Shown piece after piece: positions 13,978 through 21,131 of a DNA stretch of 64,000 nucleotides. The notes under the pieces were generated by a model that was not told where the DNA came from, ran no database searches, and saw nothing but the letters and a program-made list of their open reading frames with translations. Source of the stretch: Paenibacillus ginsengarvi. Its GTDB lineage: Bacteria; Bacillota; Bacilli; Paenibacillales; NBRC-103111. The DNA lies in assembly GCF_003626695.1 (NCBI RefSeq), contig NZ_RBAH01000001.1:434001-498000 (forward strand). The letters are read 5' to 3'. The position numbers and the translations under genes are program-made. Every line of letters begins with the position of its first letter. Position 1 is the stretch's first letter.

Positions 13978-16911
13978 TTACCGCTCCTCTCCCAGCTTGA
14001 CGGCTTGATGCACTCTCAGCCTGCGGATATGCAGCAGCAGCAGCGTCGCTCCCGTTACCATCATGAAAGCGACGACACCGTACAGCTGATACATGTCTTT
14101 GGCCTCGAAAATGACCCGGAACGGAGGCACCTGGGTTTTCGCATTTTCCGCCGTTTGCAGAAACGGAAGGAACAGGATGCTCGTCAGCTTGCCGATCGCA
14201 AAACCAAGCGCGATCGACAGTCCCGCAGTGAACAGCTGCTCCAGCAAAAGCATGCCGGTAAGCTGCTTCCGCGAAAGCCCCATCGCCCGCAGCACGCCGA
14301 ACTGAACGACCCGGCTCGACAAATTGAAAAACCAGTAAAGCACGTAGCCGATCAGCGAAACAAGCACGGATACGAGGAAGCCCAGACTCAGAATACCGAA
14401 TACGCCGCCTCTGGACGGATGCTTGCTCTGTGTAATCAGCTCGTTGCGCACATCCTTGTAATCGGCCAGCTGCATCCCTTTCGCCTGGAGCGTCTCGATA
14501 ATCGGCGTCAGCTTTGCTCCTGGCTTCATTTTGAGCCATACGTCATACGGCGTAATCGGCGCCTGATCGAAGATGTAATCCAGGTTGGCGATAAAAAACG
14601 GCGACTGGTTCGGATACAGCGACGGCCAATACGGCACCGTGCCGACAATGACAAACTCCACCATTTGCTGCTGAATCGCGATCGAGATCAGATCGCCGGG
14701 CTTCAGCTGATTTTTTTTGGCGAACGATTCCGCCACAATAACGCCTTGCCCGTCAAAAGCGCCGAGCAAATTCAAATATTGCCTCGGGTGGGCCGGGAAC
14801 AGATCATTGCGGAACCAAGCCACATCGGCGAAATCGATATTTTCGATGCCCATAACCGTTCCTTGGCCGAGCGATTTGCCGGATACGACCACGTTGCCTT
14901 TCGTTTGCAGCACTCGAGCGGCATGCTCGACACCCTCGAGTGTACGATACATTTCGAACGGCGGTTCCATGTAGAGCATTTTGGAGTTGGTCTGCTCTCC
15001 TCCGCCCTGGCCCCCTTGGCCTCCGCCTTGGCCTCCTTGGCCGCCTCCCTGACCACCTTGGCCTCCTTGGCCTCCTTGGCCTCCTTGACCGCCTTGGCCA
15101 CCCTGACCTCCGTTACCTTGGCCTTGCCCGTCAGACGGCGGCGTCATCTCCGAGTAAGCTTCCCAAACCGGCTGAAGCACGACATCCGTGCCGAATTGGT
15201 ATAAGGTGCGTTCCGTCGAGTTCAGATCGATCGTCCGCGCCGCGGAGGAATTGTACACCCCGAGTCCGAGCGTAAGGATCAGCAGCAGCATAAGCGGATA
15301 ATAAGCCTTGGACGACCTGGACAGCTGCGTCAGCGTCAAGTAGATCGGCACCGGCAAAAACGTTTTGCCTAGCCAGCCTGCGAGCTTGAGCAGCCACGGG
15401 AACAGCCTTAGGAAAAACAGCCCGAGCGCGAAGATGGACAAAGCTGGCACGAAAAACAGCAGCGGATGCACTTGCAGCTGGTCGTTCGACAAGCCCGTTT
15501 TCGCCGATAATACCTGATAATTCTGGAACGTATAATAGCCGTAACCTGCCAAAGCGACAAGCGCGATATCAAGAAACCAGCGCTGCCATACGGGCTTCCG
15601 GTCCGATCGGGCAAGCTGCTGCTTGTAGTTTACGATCGACGACCGCGCGAACGAGACGGCGGGAATGACGCTGGCGACAATCGCCAGTGCGACCGCGGCA
15701 ACGCCGTAGAGCAGCGCCTCCGGCGTAACGCCGACAGGGACCGCCTTCCGGTCGACAAACGCAAGGAACCCGTTCGACGAACCGATGCCTTTGGCCATCA
15801 TCCAGCCGATCGCCGGCCCGATTACAAGCGCAATAGCACCGAGCAGCAGCCCTTCGAGCAAATACACCCAAATAATTTGCCTGGTGCTGCCGCCGCGGCT
15901 GCGCAAAACGGCAATGTCGCTTCGCTGTCGGTCGAGCGACTGGCGAGCATTCATAACGATGTAATAAAACACCATTGCGATCATCGGCGCCGCCAGCGTA
16001 AACAACATCATCTGCATTTGCAGGCTTTGCGTCCGGAACTCGGACAACATCTCTTTGAACGAAAAATCGACCTTCGTTTCCTTCAGCTTCTGGTAGAGCG
16101 TAATGTCGAGACGTTCAAGCTTGTTCGTTAGATCGGTCAACTGGCTCGTTTTGATTTCACGCAAATCGAAGGCGTAATACCAATTGGCCAGGTTGAGAGG
16201 AATTTTTTTCTGCGTGAGCAGGTCATTCTGGAATACTTCTTCGCTGACGATCAGACTGCTCAGAAGCCCTTCGAAGCCTTGGTACCAATACGGATCATTC
16301 TCCTGCTTCGGCTTGAACGAGCCAACGACTTTCACCTTGAGCGGAGCGATTCCGAGTCCGCCCGTTAGCGGGTAATTGAATTCGTCACCGACCCGAAAGT
16401 CTCCTCTGTACAAAGCTTCCTCGAACACGACCGCCTCGATGACCCCGTTCTTCACCTGATTCGAGAACGGATTGCCGCTGCTCATCTCGATATGATCGTC
16501 CAGGTTGCTCCACGCCGCTATCGACATCTGGCGGCGCTTGCTCGGATCCGTCTTCGTCGGATCGACCGGCGTCACCTGCGAGCTGCGAATGGAGTAGGTT
16601 CGCACGTATGTAGTGAACGGAAAAGCGATTTGTTTCGGTATGTCGTCCCTGATGTAGGCGTCGACTTCTTTCAGCGCATCCAGATCCGCTTTGTCCGCCC
16701 CTATCGCCTGATAGCGGATCAGCGTCGATCCCGGCGGCAAGCCGTCCGTATTGTCGAGCAGCGTTTTTGCGACGACGCGTTTAAGCGACCCGTCGGAATA
16801 CATCGGGATACTCGTCGTGAACGAAACCGCAACGATAAGCCCGAGCAGCGTGCTGAGCGTCATCCAGCGGTTGTTCCACATTTTGCGGTACAAAAATCGG
16901 AGCATTGGCAT
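13978..16911 (-). CDS. Large FtsX/MacB-like ABC permease with Gly/Gln repeat
   Basis: A 977-residue membrane protein with about ten transmembrane segments: one near residues 17-36, a first FtsX-like group near 297-425, a central group near 450-565 and a second FtsX-like group near 845-965. Large extracytoplasmic loops lie between. Such permeases do not move small solutes through a channel; they transmit ATPase motion to outside domains (MacB, LolCDE, FtsX). Residues about 595-637 are almost pure Gly and Gln in GGQ units, placed in an outside loop. The gene follows the adaptor gene by five bases and precedes the second ATPase by three. It is probably a mechanotransmission exporter, for example for an antimicrobial or lipoprotein. 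Confidence 0.93.
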   Translation of the reverse strand: MPMLRFLYRKMWNNRWMTLSTLLGLIVAVSFTTSIPMYSDGSLKRVVAKTLLDNTDGLPPGSTLIRYQAIGADKADLDALKEVDAYIRDDIPKQIAFPFTTYVRTYSIRSSQVTPVDPTKTDPSKRRQMSIAAWSNLDDHIEMSSGNPFSNQVKNGVIEAVVFEEALYRGDFRVGDEFNYPLTGGLGIAPLKVKVVGSFKPKQENDPYWYQGFEGLLSSLIVSEEVFQNDLLTQKKIPLNLANWYYAFDLREIKTSQLTDLTNKLERLDITLYQKLKETKVDFSFKEMLSEFRTQSLQMQMMLFTLAAPMIAMVFYYIVMNARQSLDRQRSDIAVLRSRGGSTRQIIWVYLLEGLLLGAIALVIGPAIGWMMAKGIGSSNGFLAFVDRKAVPVGVTPEALLYGVAAVALAIVASVIPAVSFARSSIVNYKQQLARSDRKPVWQRWFLDIALVALAGYGYYTFQNYQVLSAKTGLSNDQLQVHPLLFFVPALSIFALGLFFLRLFPWLLKLAGWLGKTFLPVPIYLTLTQLSRSSKAYYPLMLLLILTLGLGVYNSSAARTIDLNSTERTLYQFGTDVVLQPVWEAYSEMTPPSDGQGQGNGGQGGQGGQGGQGGQGGQGGQGGGQGGQGGGQGGQGGGEQTNSKMLYMEPPFEMYRTLEGVEHAARVLQTKGNVVVSGKSLGQGTVMGIENIDFADVAWFRNDLFPAHPRQYLNLLGAFDGQGVIVAESFAKKNQLKPGDLISIAIQQQMVEFVIVGTVPYWPSLYPNQSPFFIANLDYIFDQAPITPYDVWLKMKPGAKLTPIIETLQAKGMQLADYKDVRNELITQSKHPSRGGVFGILSLGFLVSVLVSLIGYVLYWFFNLSSRVVQFGVLRAMGLSRKQLTGMLLLEQLFTAGLSIALGFAIGKLTSILFLPFLQTAENAKTQVPPFRVIFEAKDMYQLYGVVAFMMVTGATLLLLHIRRLRVHQAVKLGEER
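15003..15119. repeat. Tandem GGQ-coding repeat inside the permease
   Basis: Repeated 9-base units (CCTTGGCCT and variants) run for about 115 bases and encode GGQ/GGQGG blocks on the minus strand. All units are multiples of three, so copy-number change would keep the frame. Confidence 0.9.
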
Positions 16912-16916
16912 AGGCG

Positions 16917-17996
16917 TTATCTCCCCACCACTTTTTGCCCCGGCTGCAAGCCTTTGACGATTTCCACCTCGGTGGACGTTTGCTGGCCGATTTCGACGTC
17001 AACCTCACGCTTGGCGCCTTTCTCGTCTACAACCTGGACGTAATTGCGTCCGGAGTAGGAGCGGAGCGCGGCCGCCGGAATGACGATAGCGTTCTCCTTA
17101 CGCTGGGAAATGACGGAAACACTGAGCGGCGTTCCCCTCTTCAGCCCTTCCGGAAACGGATTGAGCGCTACGAGCAAATATTTGTCGATCGAGTCTTTCT
17201 GCTGGCCTGGGGCCATCGGGCCTTGGCCGTTATTTTCCGTTTTCGGAAGCGGCAGCTGCGCCACCGTCCCTTTATGCTGACCCGCGGAGTTGATGTCTAC
17301 GATAACTTCCATGCCGATAGCGACCTTCTTCAGATCGTCGGCCGACAATTCCGCCGCGACCGTGAGCGAGTTCAAATCGGCGAGAACGGCGATATCGTCG
17401 TAGCCTTTGATGTTGTCGCCCTTCTTGACCGCTACCGAGACGATCGTGCCGTCGAACGGCGCCGTCAGCTTCGCCGAGGCGATCGATTGTTCCAGCTTGC
17501 CGAGCTCTTCCTTTTTCAGCTCGAAGGCGATTTTCGCTTGTTCCAGCTCCTCCGCCGACTTGGAGCCGTCGTTTTTGCGCAGCAGCTCGATCATATGCAG
17601 CTCCTCGCTGCGCTGCTGCAGCCTTTTTTGCCGCAGATCATTCTCCAGCGTCGTTACGTCCAGCTCGGCGATGAGCTGTCCCGCCTTGACGGCATCGCCC
17701 GTTTTGACATAAATGTCCTTCAACCTTTTCGTATCTTCCTGCGTAAAATACAGCGTTTCTTCCTTGGTCGACAGCAGTCTGCCGGCGCCGCGCTGCTTCG
17801 TTTCGAGCGTCGTCGTTTTCACTTCATAGACGGGCTTCTCGGAAAGCTTCGGCGGCGCGATCGCCGGAAGCACTTCTTCCTCTTCTTCCTTCGGGAGCAG
17901 CGAACAGCCTGAAGCAGCCGTAAGCGAGACCGTTAGTGCGATCGCAAGCATCGTTTTATGTATGGATGAATTTTCCGTCCACCATTTGGTAAACAT
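16917..17996 (-). CDS. MacA/HlyD-like lipoprotein adaptor
   Basis: A 359-residue membrane fusion protein. The signal peptide ends ASGC, so Cys31 should be lipidated, followed by a Glu-rich stretch. A split lipoyl/barrel-sandwich domain surrounds a coiled-coil hairpin (about residues 110-180, rich in Glu, Lys and Leu) and the second half reads TAPFDGTIVSVAVKKGD. A beta-barrel domain and membrane-proximal YVQVVDEKGAKREVDVEIG end the protein. In MacAB-type systems this links the permease to its cargo outside. It overlaps the upstream ATPase gene by 41 bases and stops five bases before the permease. Confidence 0.93.
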   Translation of the reverse strand: MFTKWWTENSSIHKTMLAIALTVSLTAASGCSLLPKEEEEEVLPAIAPPKLSEKPVYEVKTTTLETKQRGAGRLLSTKEETLYFTQEDTKRLKDIYVKTGDAVKAGQLIAELDVTTLENDLRQKRLQQRSEELHMIELLRKNDGSKSAEELEQAKIAFELKKEELGKLEQSIASAKLTAPFDGTIVSVAVKKGDNIKGYDDIAVLADLNSLTVAAELSADDLKKVAIGMEVIVDINSAGQHKGTVAQLPLPKTENNGQGPMAPGQQKDSIDKYLLVALNPFPEGLKRGTPLSVSVISQRKENAIVIPAAALRSYSGRNYVQVVDEKGAKREVDVEIGQQTSTEVEIVKGLQPGQKVVGR

Positions 17997-18822
17997 GGTC
18001 GGCTACCTCCAAAATCGTAGGGTCGTGAGTCGTCATGCAGATCGTTACCTGCTCCGTCCGAATAATATCCTTAAATACGGACATAACTTGGGCGCCCATC
18101 TGCGAGTCGAGTTCTGCAGTCGGTTCGTCGGCCAGCAGCATCGTCGGCCGGTGTGCGATCGCCTTGGCGATGGCTACCCGCTGCTGCTCGCCTCCGGACA
18201 GCTCGAAAGGCCGGTGATGCATCCGTTTGCCAAGGCCGACAAGCTCCAGGCAATGCTGCACACGCGGCTTCCACTGGGAGCGCGGCACACCGGCCATGCG
18301 GAGCGAGAGTTCGACATTTTCCCAGGCGGATAACAGCGGCATGAGCGCAAACGACTGAAAAATGAAGCCGATTCGCTTCCTCCTCACTTCCGTGCGTTTA
18401 TCGTCGTTCCACTGATGAAACGGCTGTCCCATAAAAAATATTTCTCCACGGTCCGGTTGATCCAAACCGCCGATCATATTGAGCAGCGTTGTTTTGCCGG
18501 AGCCCGAACGGCCTCTCAGCATAACGAGCCGGTTAGGCGTAAGCTCCATGTCGATCCCTTTAAGCACGTGAAGCTGTCTGCCGCCGACGTGAAACGACCT
18601 CTCCACACCGCGCACCGTCAGGATCGGCTCCGCCGCTTTCGTTTCTTGATGGTCCTGCACCGGAACAAGCAGCGGCGTATACACGCCGGTATCTGCCGAG
18701 GTTGCTGCGGCGCTTTGCTCCGCGGCCTCCTCGAGGGCCGTCACGCTCTCGTCTCCGGGCGGCGCTGCGGTCGGCAACGTTCCCTTATCTTTGTTTACGG
18801 CGAAACGGTTCAGCCACCCCAT
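17956..18822 (-). CDS. MacB/LolD-type ABC ATPase (first gene of the operon)
   Basis: A 288-residue ATPase with Walker A GRSGSGKTT, signature ELSGGEQQR, Walker B LLADEPTAELDS and TTHDPTI. About 70 residues precede the ABC domain and are rich in Ala, Thr and Glu, longer than usual for LolD-like proteins. GGAGGAG lies nine bases before the ATG. It heads an operon with the adaptor (41-base overlap), the permease, a second ATPase and a solute-binding lipoprotein. Because there is only one permease, the two different ATPases may form a heterodimer or serve its two halves. Confidence 0.93.
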   Translation of the reverse strand: MGWLNRFAVNKDKGTLPTAAPPGDESVTALEEAAEQSAAATSADTGVYTPLLVPVQDHQETKAAEPILTVRGVERSFHVGGRQLHVLKGIDMELTPNRLVMLRGRSGSGKTTLLNMIGGLDQPDRGEIFFMGQPFHQWNDDKRTEVRRKRIGFIFQSFALMPLLSAWENVELSLRMAGVPRSQWKPRVQHCLELVGLGKRMHHRPFELSGGEQQRVAIAKAIAHRPTMLLADEPTAELDSQMGAQVMSVFKDIIRTEQVTICMTTHDPTILEVADHVYQMVDGKFIHT

Positions 18823-18998
18823 TCACTAGTTCTCCTCCTATCCGGATGTTCATAAAGCATTCATCAAAGGAATAGACGTCATAAGCTTAAAAAAAGTTAC
18901 ACCATTTTCTATAATTTTGCATTTTTGACCGACTGAAACGAACAATTGGGTACGAAGTCCCATTTCCGCTTCGATAACTTGGCGGCACCGGCCATTTT

Positions 18999-19031
18999 TG
19001 TAAGACTCCTGTAAGATGGCTTCTATATAAT
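18999..19031 (+). promoter_or_regulatory. Promoter with WalR-like direct repeat
   Basis: TGTAAG-N5-TGTAAG (18999-19015) lies 10 bases before a perfect -10 box TATAAT at 19026-19031; no good -35 is present. The spacing equals that of OmpR-family response-regulator sites and the sequence is close to the WalR (YycF) consensus TGTWAH-N5-TGTWAH, differing at the last base of each half. It would drive the stalk-domain gene at 19067. Confidence 0.5.
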
Positions 19032-19066
19032 TAAGAAAAAAGTTCTGAGGTTATGGAGGTAACAGT

Positions 19067-19957
19067 ATGGGGATTAAACAAGGCTTGCGCGCAGCGACAG
19101 CTATTATTGCATTATGCTTCTGGAGTACGGCCGCTTACGCTGCGGATATTAAACCATATACCGCGGATACCGTTCAGCCGTACACAGCTGACTCCGTTCA
19201 GCCGTACAAAGCCGATCCTGTCCAGCCGTACAAGGCCGATCCTGTCCAGCCGTACAAGGCCGACTCCGTTCAGCCGTACAAGGCCGATTCCGTTCAGCCG
19301 TACAAGGCCGATCCCGTTCAGCCGTACAAGGCAGACTCTGTTCAGCCGTTCACGGCCGATCCTGTCCAATCTTCTAAGCCGGACAAACCGACACTGGTAC
19401 TCCAGCTTGACAGCAAGCACGTTTATGCCAGTGAAAAGCAAGGCTACATTCCAGCAGCGCCAACGCTAGTAGGCGATACGACGATGGTTCCGCTTCGGTT
19501 TATCAGTGAACAGCTTGAAGCGATCGTTTCTTACGACGACGCAACAAAAGAAGTTACACTTACGCTGCGAGACAAAACAATCAACCTGAGAATCGGAGAT
19601 TCCATCGCCATTGTCCAAGGCAAAAGAGCCGAACTGAGCATGCCGCCAACCCTTATTGACGATACGACATTCATCCCGCTTCGCTTCGTAAGTGAAGCAC
19701 TCGGTCAAACGATCAGCTACAACGCGGAAACGAGACAAATCGGCATCAACATCGCAAGCGGAGAATTACCTACTTATTTGTCATACAACACACCGCCGCC
19801 ACCAGCGCCGGCCTACGTTTCGAACGAGCCGACACCTTCTCGATCCGAAAGCCCGGACGGCGGAGCATCATCGAACGGCCCCTTGTTCGATTTGCGCGAC
19901 GGCTTGCAGTTTCAGGAAGGATTTTGGAACTCGGGCAACTTTTTGATCAAGTGGTGA
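19067..19957 (+). CDS. Secreted copper-amine-oxidase stalk-domain protein with octapeptide repeats
   Basis: A 296-residue exported protein. A Sec signal peptide (cleavage near AYAAD) is followed by about ten units of the pattern SVQPYKAD or PVQPYKAD (residues 28-106). Residues 110-230 form a copper amine oxidase N-terminal (stalk) domain with the doubled motif VPLRFISEQLEA / IPLRFVSEALGQ, common in Paenibacillus cell-surface proteins and not itself an enzyme. The tail is Pro/Ser/Gly rich and ends in aromatic residues. GGAGG stands eight bases before the ATG. It probably sits on the cell wall, with the repeats as a flexible spacer. A WalR-like site precedes it. Confidence 0.9.
   Translation: MGIKQGLRAATAIIALCFWSTAAYAADIKPYTADTVQPYTADSVQPYKADPVQPYKADPVQPYKADSVQPYKADSVQPYKADPVQPYKADSVQPFTADPVQSSKPDKPTLVLQLDSKHVYASEKQGYIPAAPTLVGDTTMVPLRFISEQLEAIVSYDDATKEVTLTLRDKTINLRIGDSIAIVQGKRAELSMPPTLIDDTTFIPLRFVSEALGQTISYNAETRQIGINIASGELPTYLSYNTPPPPAPAYVSNEPTPSRSESPDGGASSNGPLFDLRDGLQFQEGFWNSGNFLIKW
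19148..19385. repeat. 24-base tandem repeats encoding XVQPYKAD
   Basis: About ten in-frame 24-base units, the central ones nearly identical in DNA (GTTCAGCCGTACAAGGCCGA and variants with CTGTCC), the outer ones worn. The pattern indicates recent unit duplication. No spacers differ as they would in a CRISPR array. Confidence 0.93.
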
Positions 19958-20047
19958 AAGGAACTATTTTAATCCCTAGTATTTCGGTCAGAAATAGTTT
20001 ACAATAGCCGTAAATGAACCGGGTAGCAGAAAGGAGACCGACTCATC

Positions 20048-20224
20048 ATGGCTAAACGAAAATGGATTTTGATCCCCTTGCTTGCCATTGTGGCGGTCAT
20101 CGTAGCCGTATACGGTCAAAAGGATCGGGAGAACATCGCGGAAGCGAAGCCGTACGTGCCGCAGCCGCTTATTATCCTGAACGGCGATACGATCACGTAC
20201 AATGATGCGCCAGACTGCCACTGA
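20048..20224 (+). CDS. Small single-pass membrane protein, 58 residues
   Basis: A short open frame with a strong site GAAAGGAG before ATG. Residues 2-6 are basic (AKRKW), residues 7-22 are a hydrophobic helix (ILIPLLAIVAVIVAVY), and the outside part (KDRENIAEAKPYVPQPLI...) ends in NDAPDCH with a single Cys. It lies 90 bases after the stalk-domain gene in the same direction and is followed by a terminator. Membrane anchoring with an outside C-terminal tail is the plain reading; no function is recognised. Confidence 0.7.
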   Translation: MAKRKWILIPLLAIVAVIVAVYGQKDRENIAEAKPYVPQPLIILNGDTITYNDAPDCH

Positions 20225-20237
20225 TTAGAAGCGCACT

Positions 20238-20266
20238 AGCCCCTCCGCCATATTGGCGAAGGGGCT
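20238..20266 (+). terminator. Terminator after the small membrane protein
   Basis: AGCCCCTCCGCCA pairs with TGGCGAAGGGGCT (one mismatch) around a three-base loop, followed by TCGTTTGTT. Confidence 0.8.
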
Positions 20267-20303
20267 TCGTTTGTTCCACATAACTCATTTCGTTCTCATC
20301 CTG

Positions 20304-21131
20304 TTAAACCGGTAACCGGTAAAAGGCTGCTGCATTCGCTCCCCATAGTCCGTCTCCCGCCGTTTCTTCCCAGCCGGAAGGCAGCAGCGCCGCTAAACTG
20401 TCGTACACTTGCCCATACGTCGCCGACAGCAGGCATACGGGCCAATCGCTCCCGAATAACACGCGCTGCGGGCCGAACAGCTCCAGCGCAGCTTCCACAT
20501 ACGGCTTCCAGTCGAGTATCGACCAGGGGGCCGCGCGCTCGGGCACCATGCCCGACAGCTTGCAGCTCATATTCGGATATTCGGCCAGACGGGCCATCGC
20601 CCACTCCCAGTCGCCGAACTTCTCGCCGTAGACCGGCTTGGCGATATGATCGATGACGGCGGTAAGCTGCGGAACGTGCTCCATCAGCTTTATGGCGCTG
20701 TCCAGCAAAAACGGGCGAAGCTGGAGGTCGATCGGAAACCGCTCCTGTTCAAGATGGCGCATCGAGGTACGAACATCGCGCCGCAGCAGCCAGTCAGCGG
20801 GCAAGTCTTGAATCATCGGGCGCAACCCGACGAATCGTGGATGCAGGCGCAGCCCCGCCAGTTCCTCCTCGAAGCGAGCCGACTCGAAGTCGAGCCAGCC
20901 GACTACGCCCGCTATACTGCGGTGAGATTCGCTAAGCTTCAGCAGGTACAACGTTTCGTCCACCGTTGGCGCCGCTTGTACGGCAACCGAATAACGGAAC
21001 TGATATTGTTTGAGCAGCGGTTCGAGCTGCCGGGGCAAATAATCCCGGTACAAAATGCCTCGCTCCTTAGTCAGCCAGCCGTAATCTCCCCGCTGCGGCT
21101 CCCAGTAATGCTGGTGGGCGTCGATCCTCAT
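20304..21131 (-). CDS. Amidohydrolase, lactonase-like (COG3618 type)
   Basis: A 275-residue metal-dependent TIM-barrel hydrolase. It opens MRIDAHQHYWEP, the HxH metal site, and has VVGWLDFES, GLRPMIQDLP, DHIAKP and RVLFGSDWPV, the usual blocks of the 2-pyrone-4,6-dicarboxylate lactonase/L-fuconolactonase family. It likely opens a sugar lactone. The start is taken at 21131, whose A is shared with the stop codon of the upstream gene (TGATG); GTGGGG stands six bases before. The tight overlap with an ADP-ribosylglycohydrolase-like gene and the divergent AraC gene suggest a small catabolic operon. An alternative ATG lies one codon earlier. Confidence 0.9.
   Translation of the reverse strand: MRIDAHQHYWEPQRGDYGWLTKERGILYRDYLPRQLEPLLKQYQFRYSVAVQAAPTVDETLYLLKLSESHRSIAGVVGWLDFESARFEEELAGLRLHPRFVGLRPMIQDLPADWLLRRDVRTSMRHLEQERFPIDLQLRPFLLDSAIKLMEHVPQLTAVIDHIAKPVYGEKFGDWEWAMARLAEYPNMSCKLSGMVPERAAPWSILDWKPYVEAALELFGPQRVLFGSDWPVCLLSATYGQVYDSLAALLPSGWEETAGDGLWGANAAAFYRLPV

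Noticed and set aside
15003..15119. Possible minisatellite or intergenic repeat array
   Set aside because: The repeat is fully inside the permease gene and keeps its frame.
19148..19385. Possible CRISPR array
   Set aside because: Units are contiguous, in frame and lack unique spacers; they encode octapeptide repeats.
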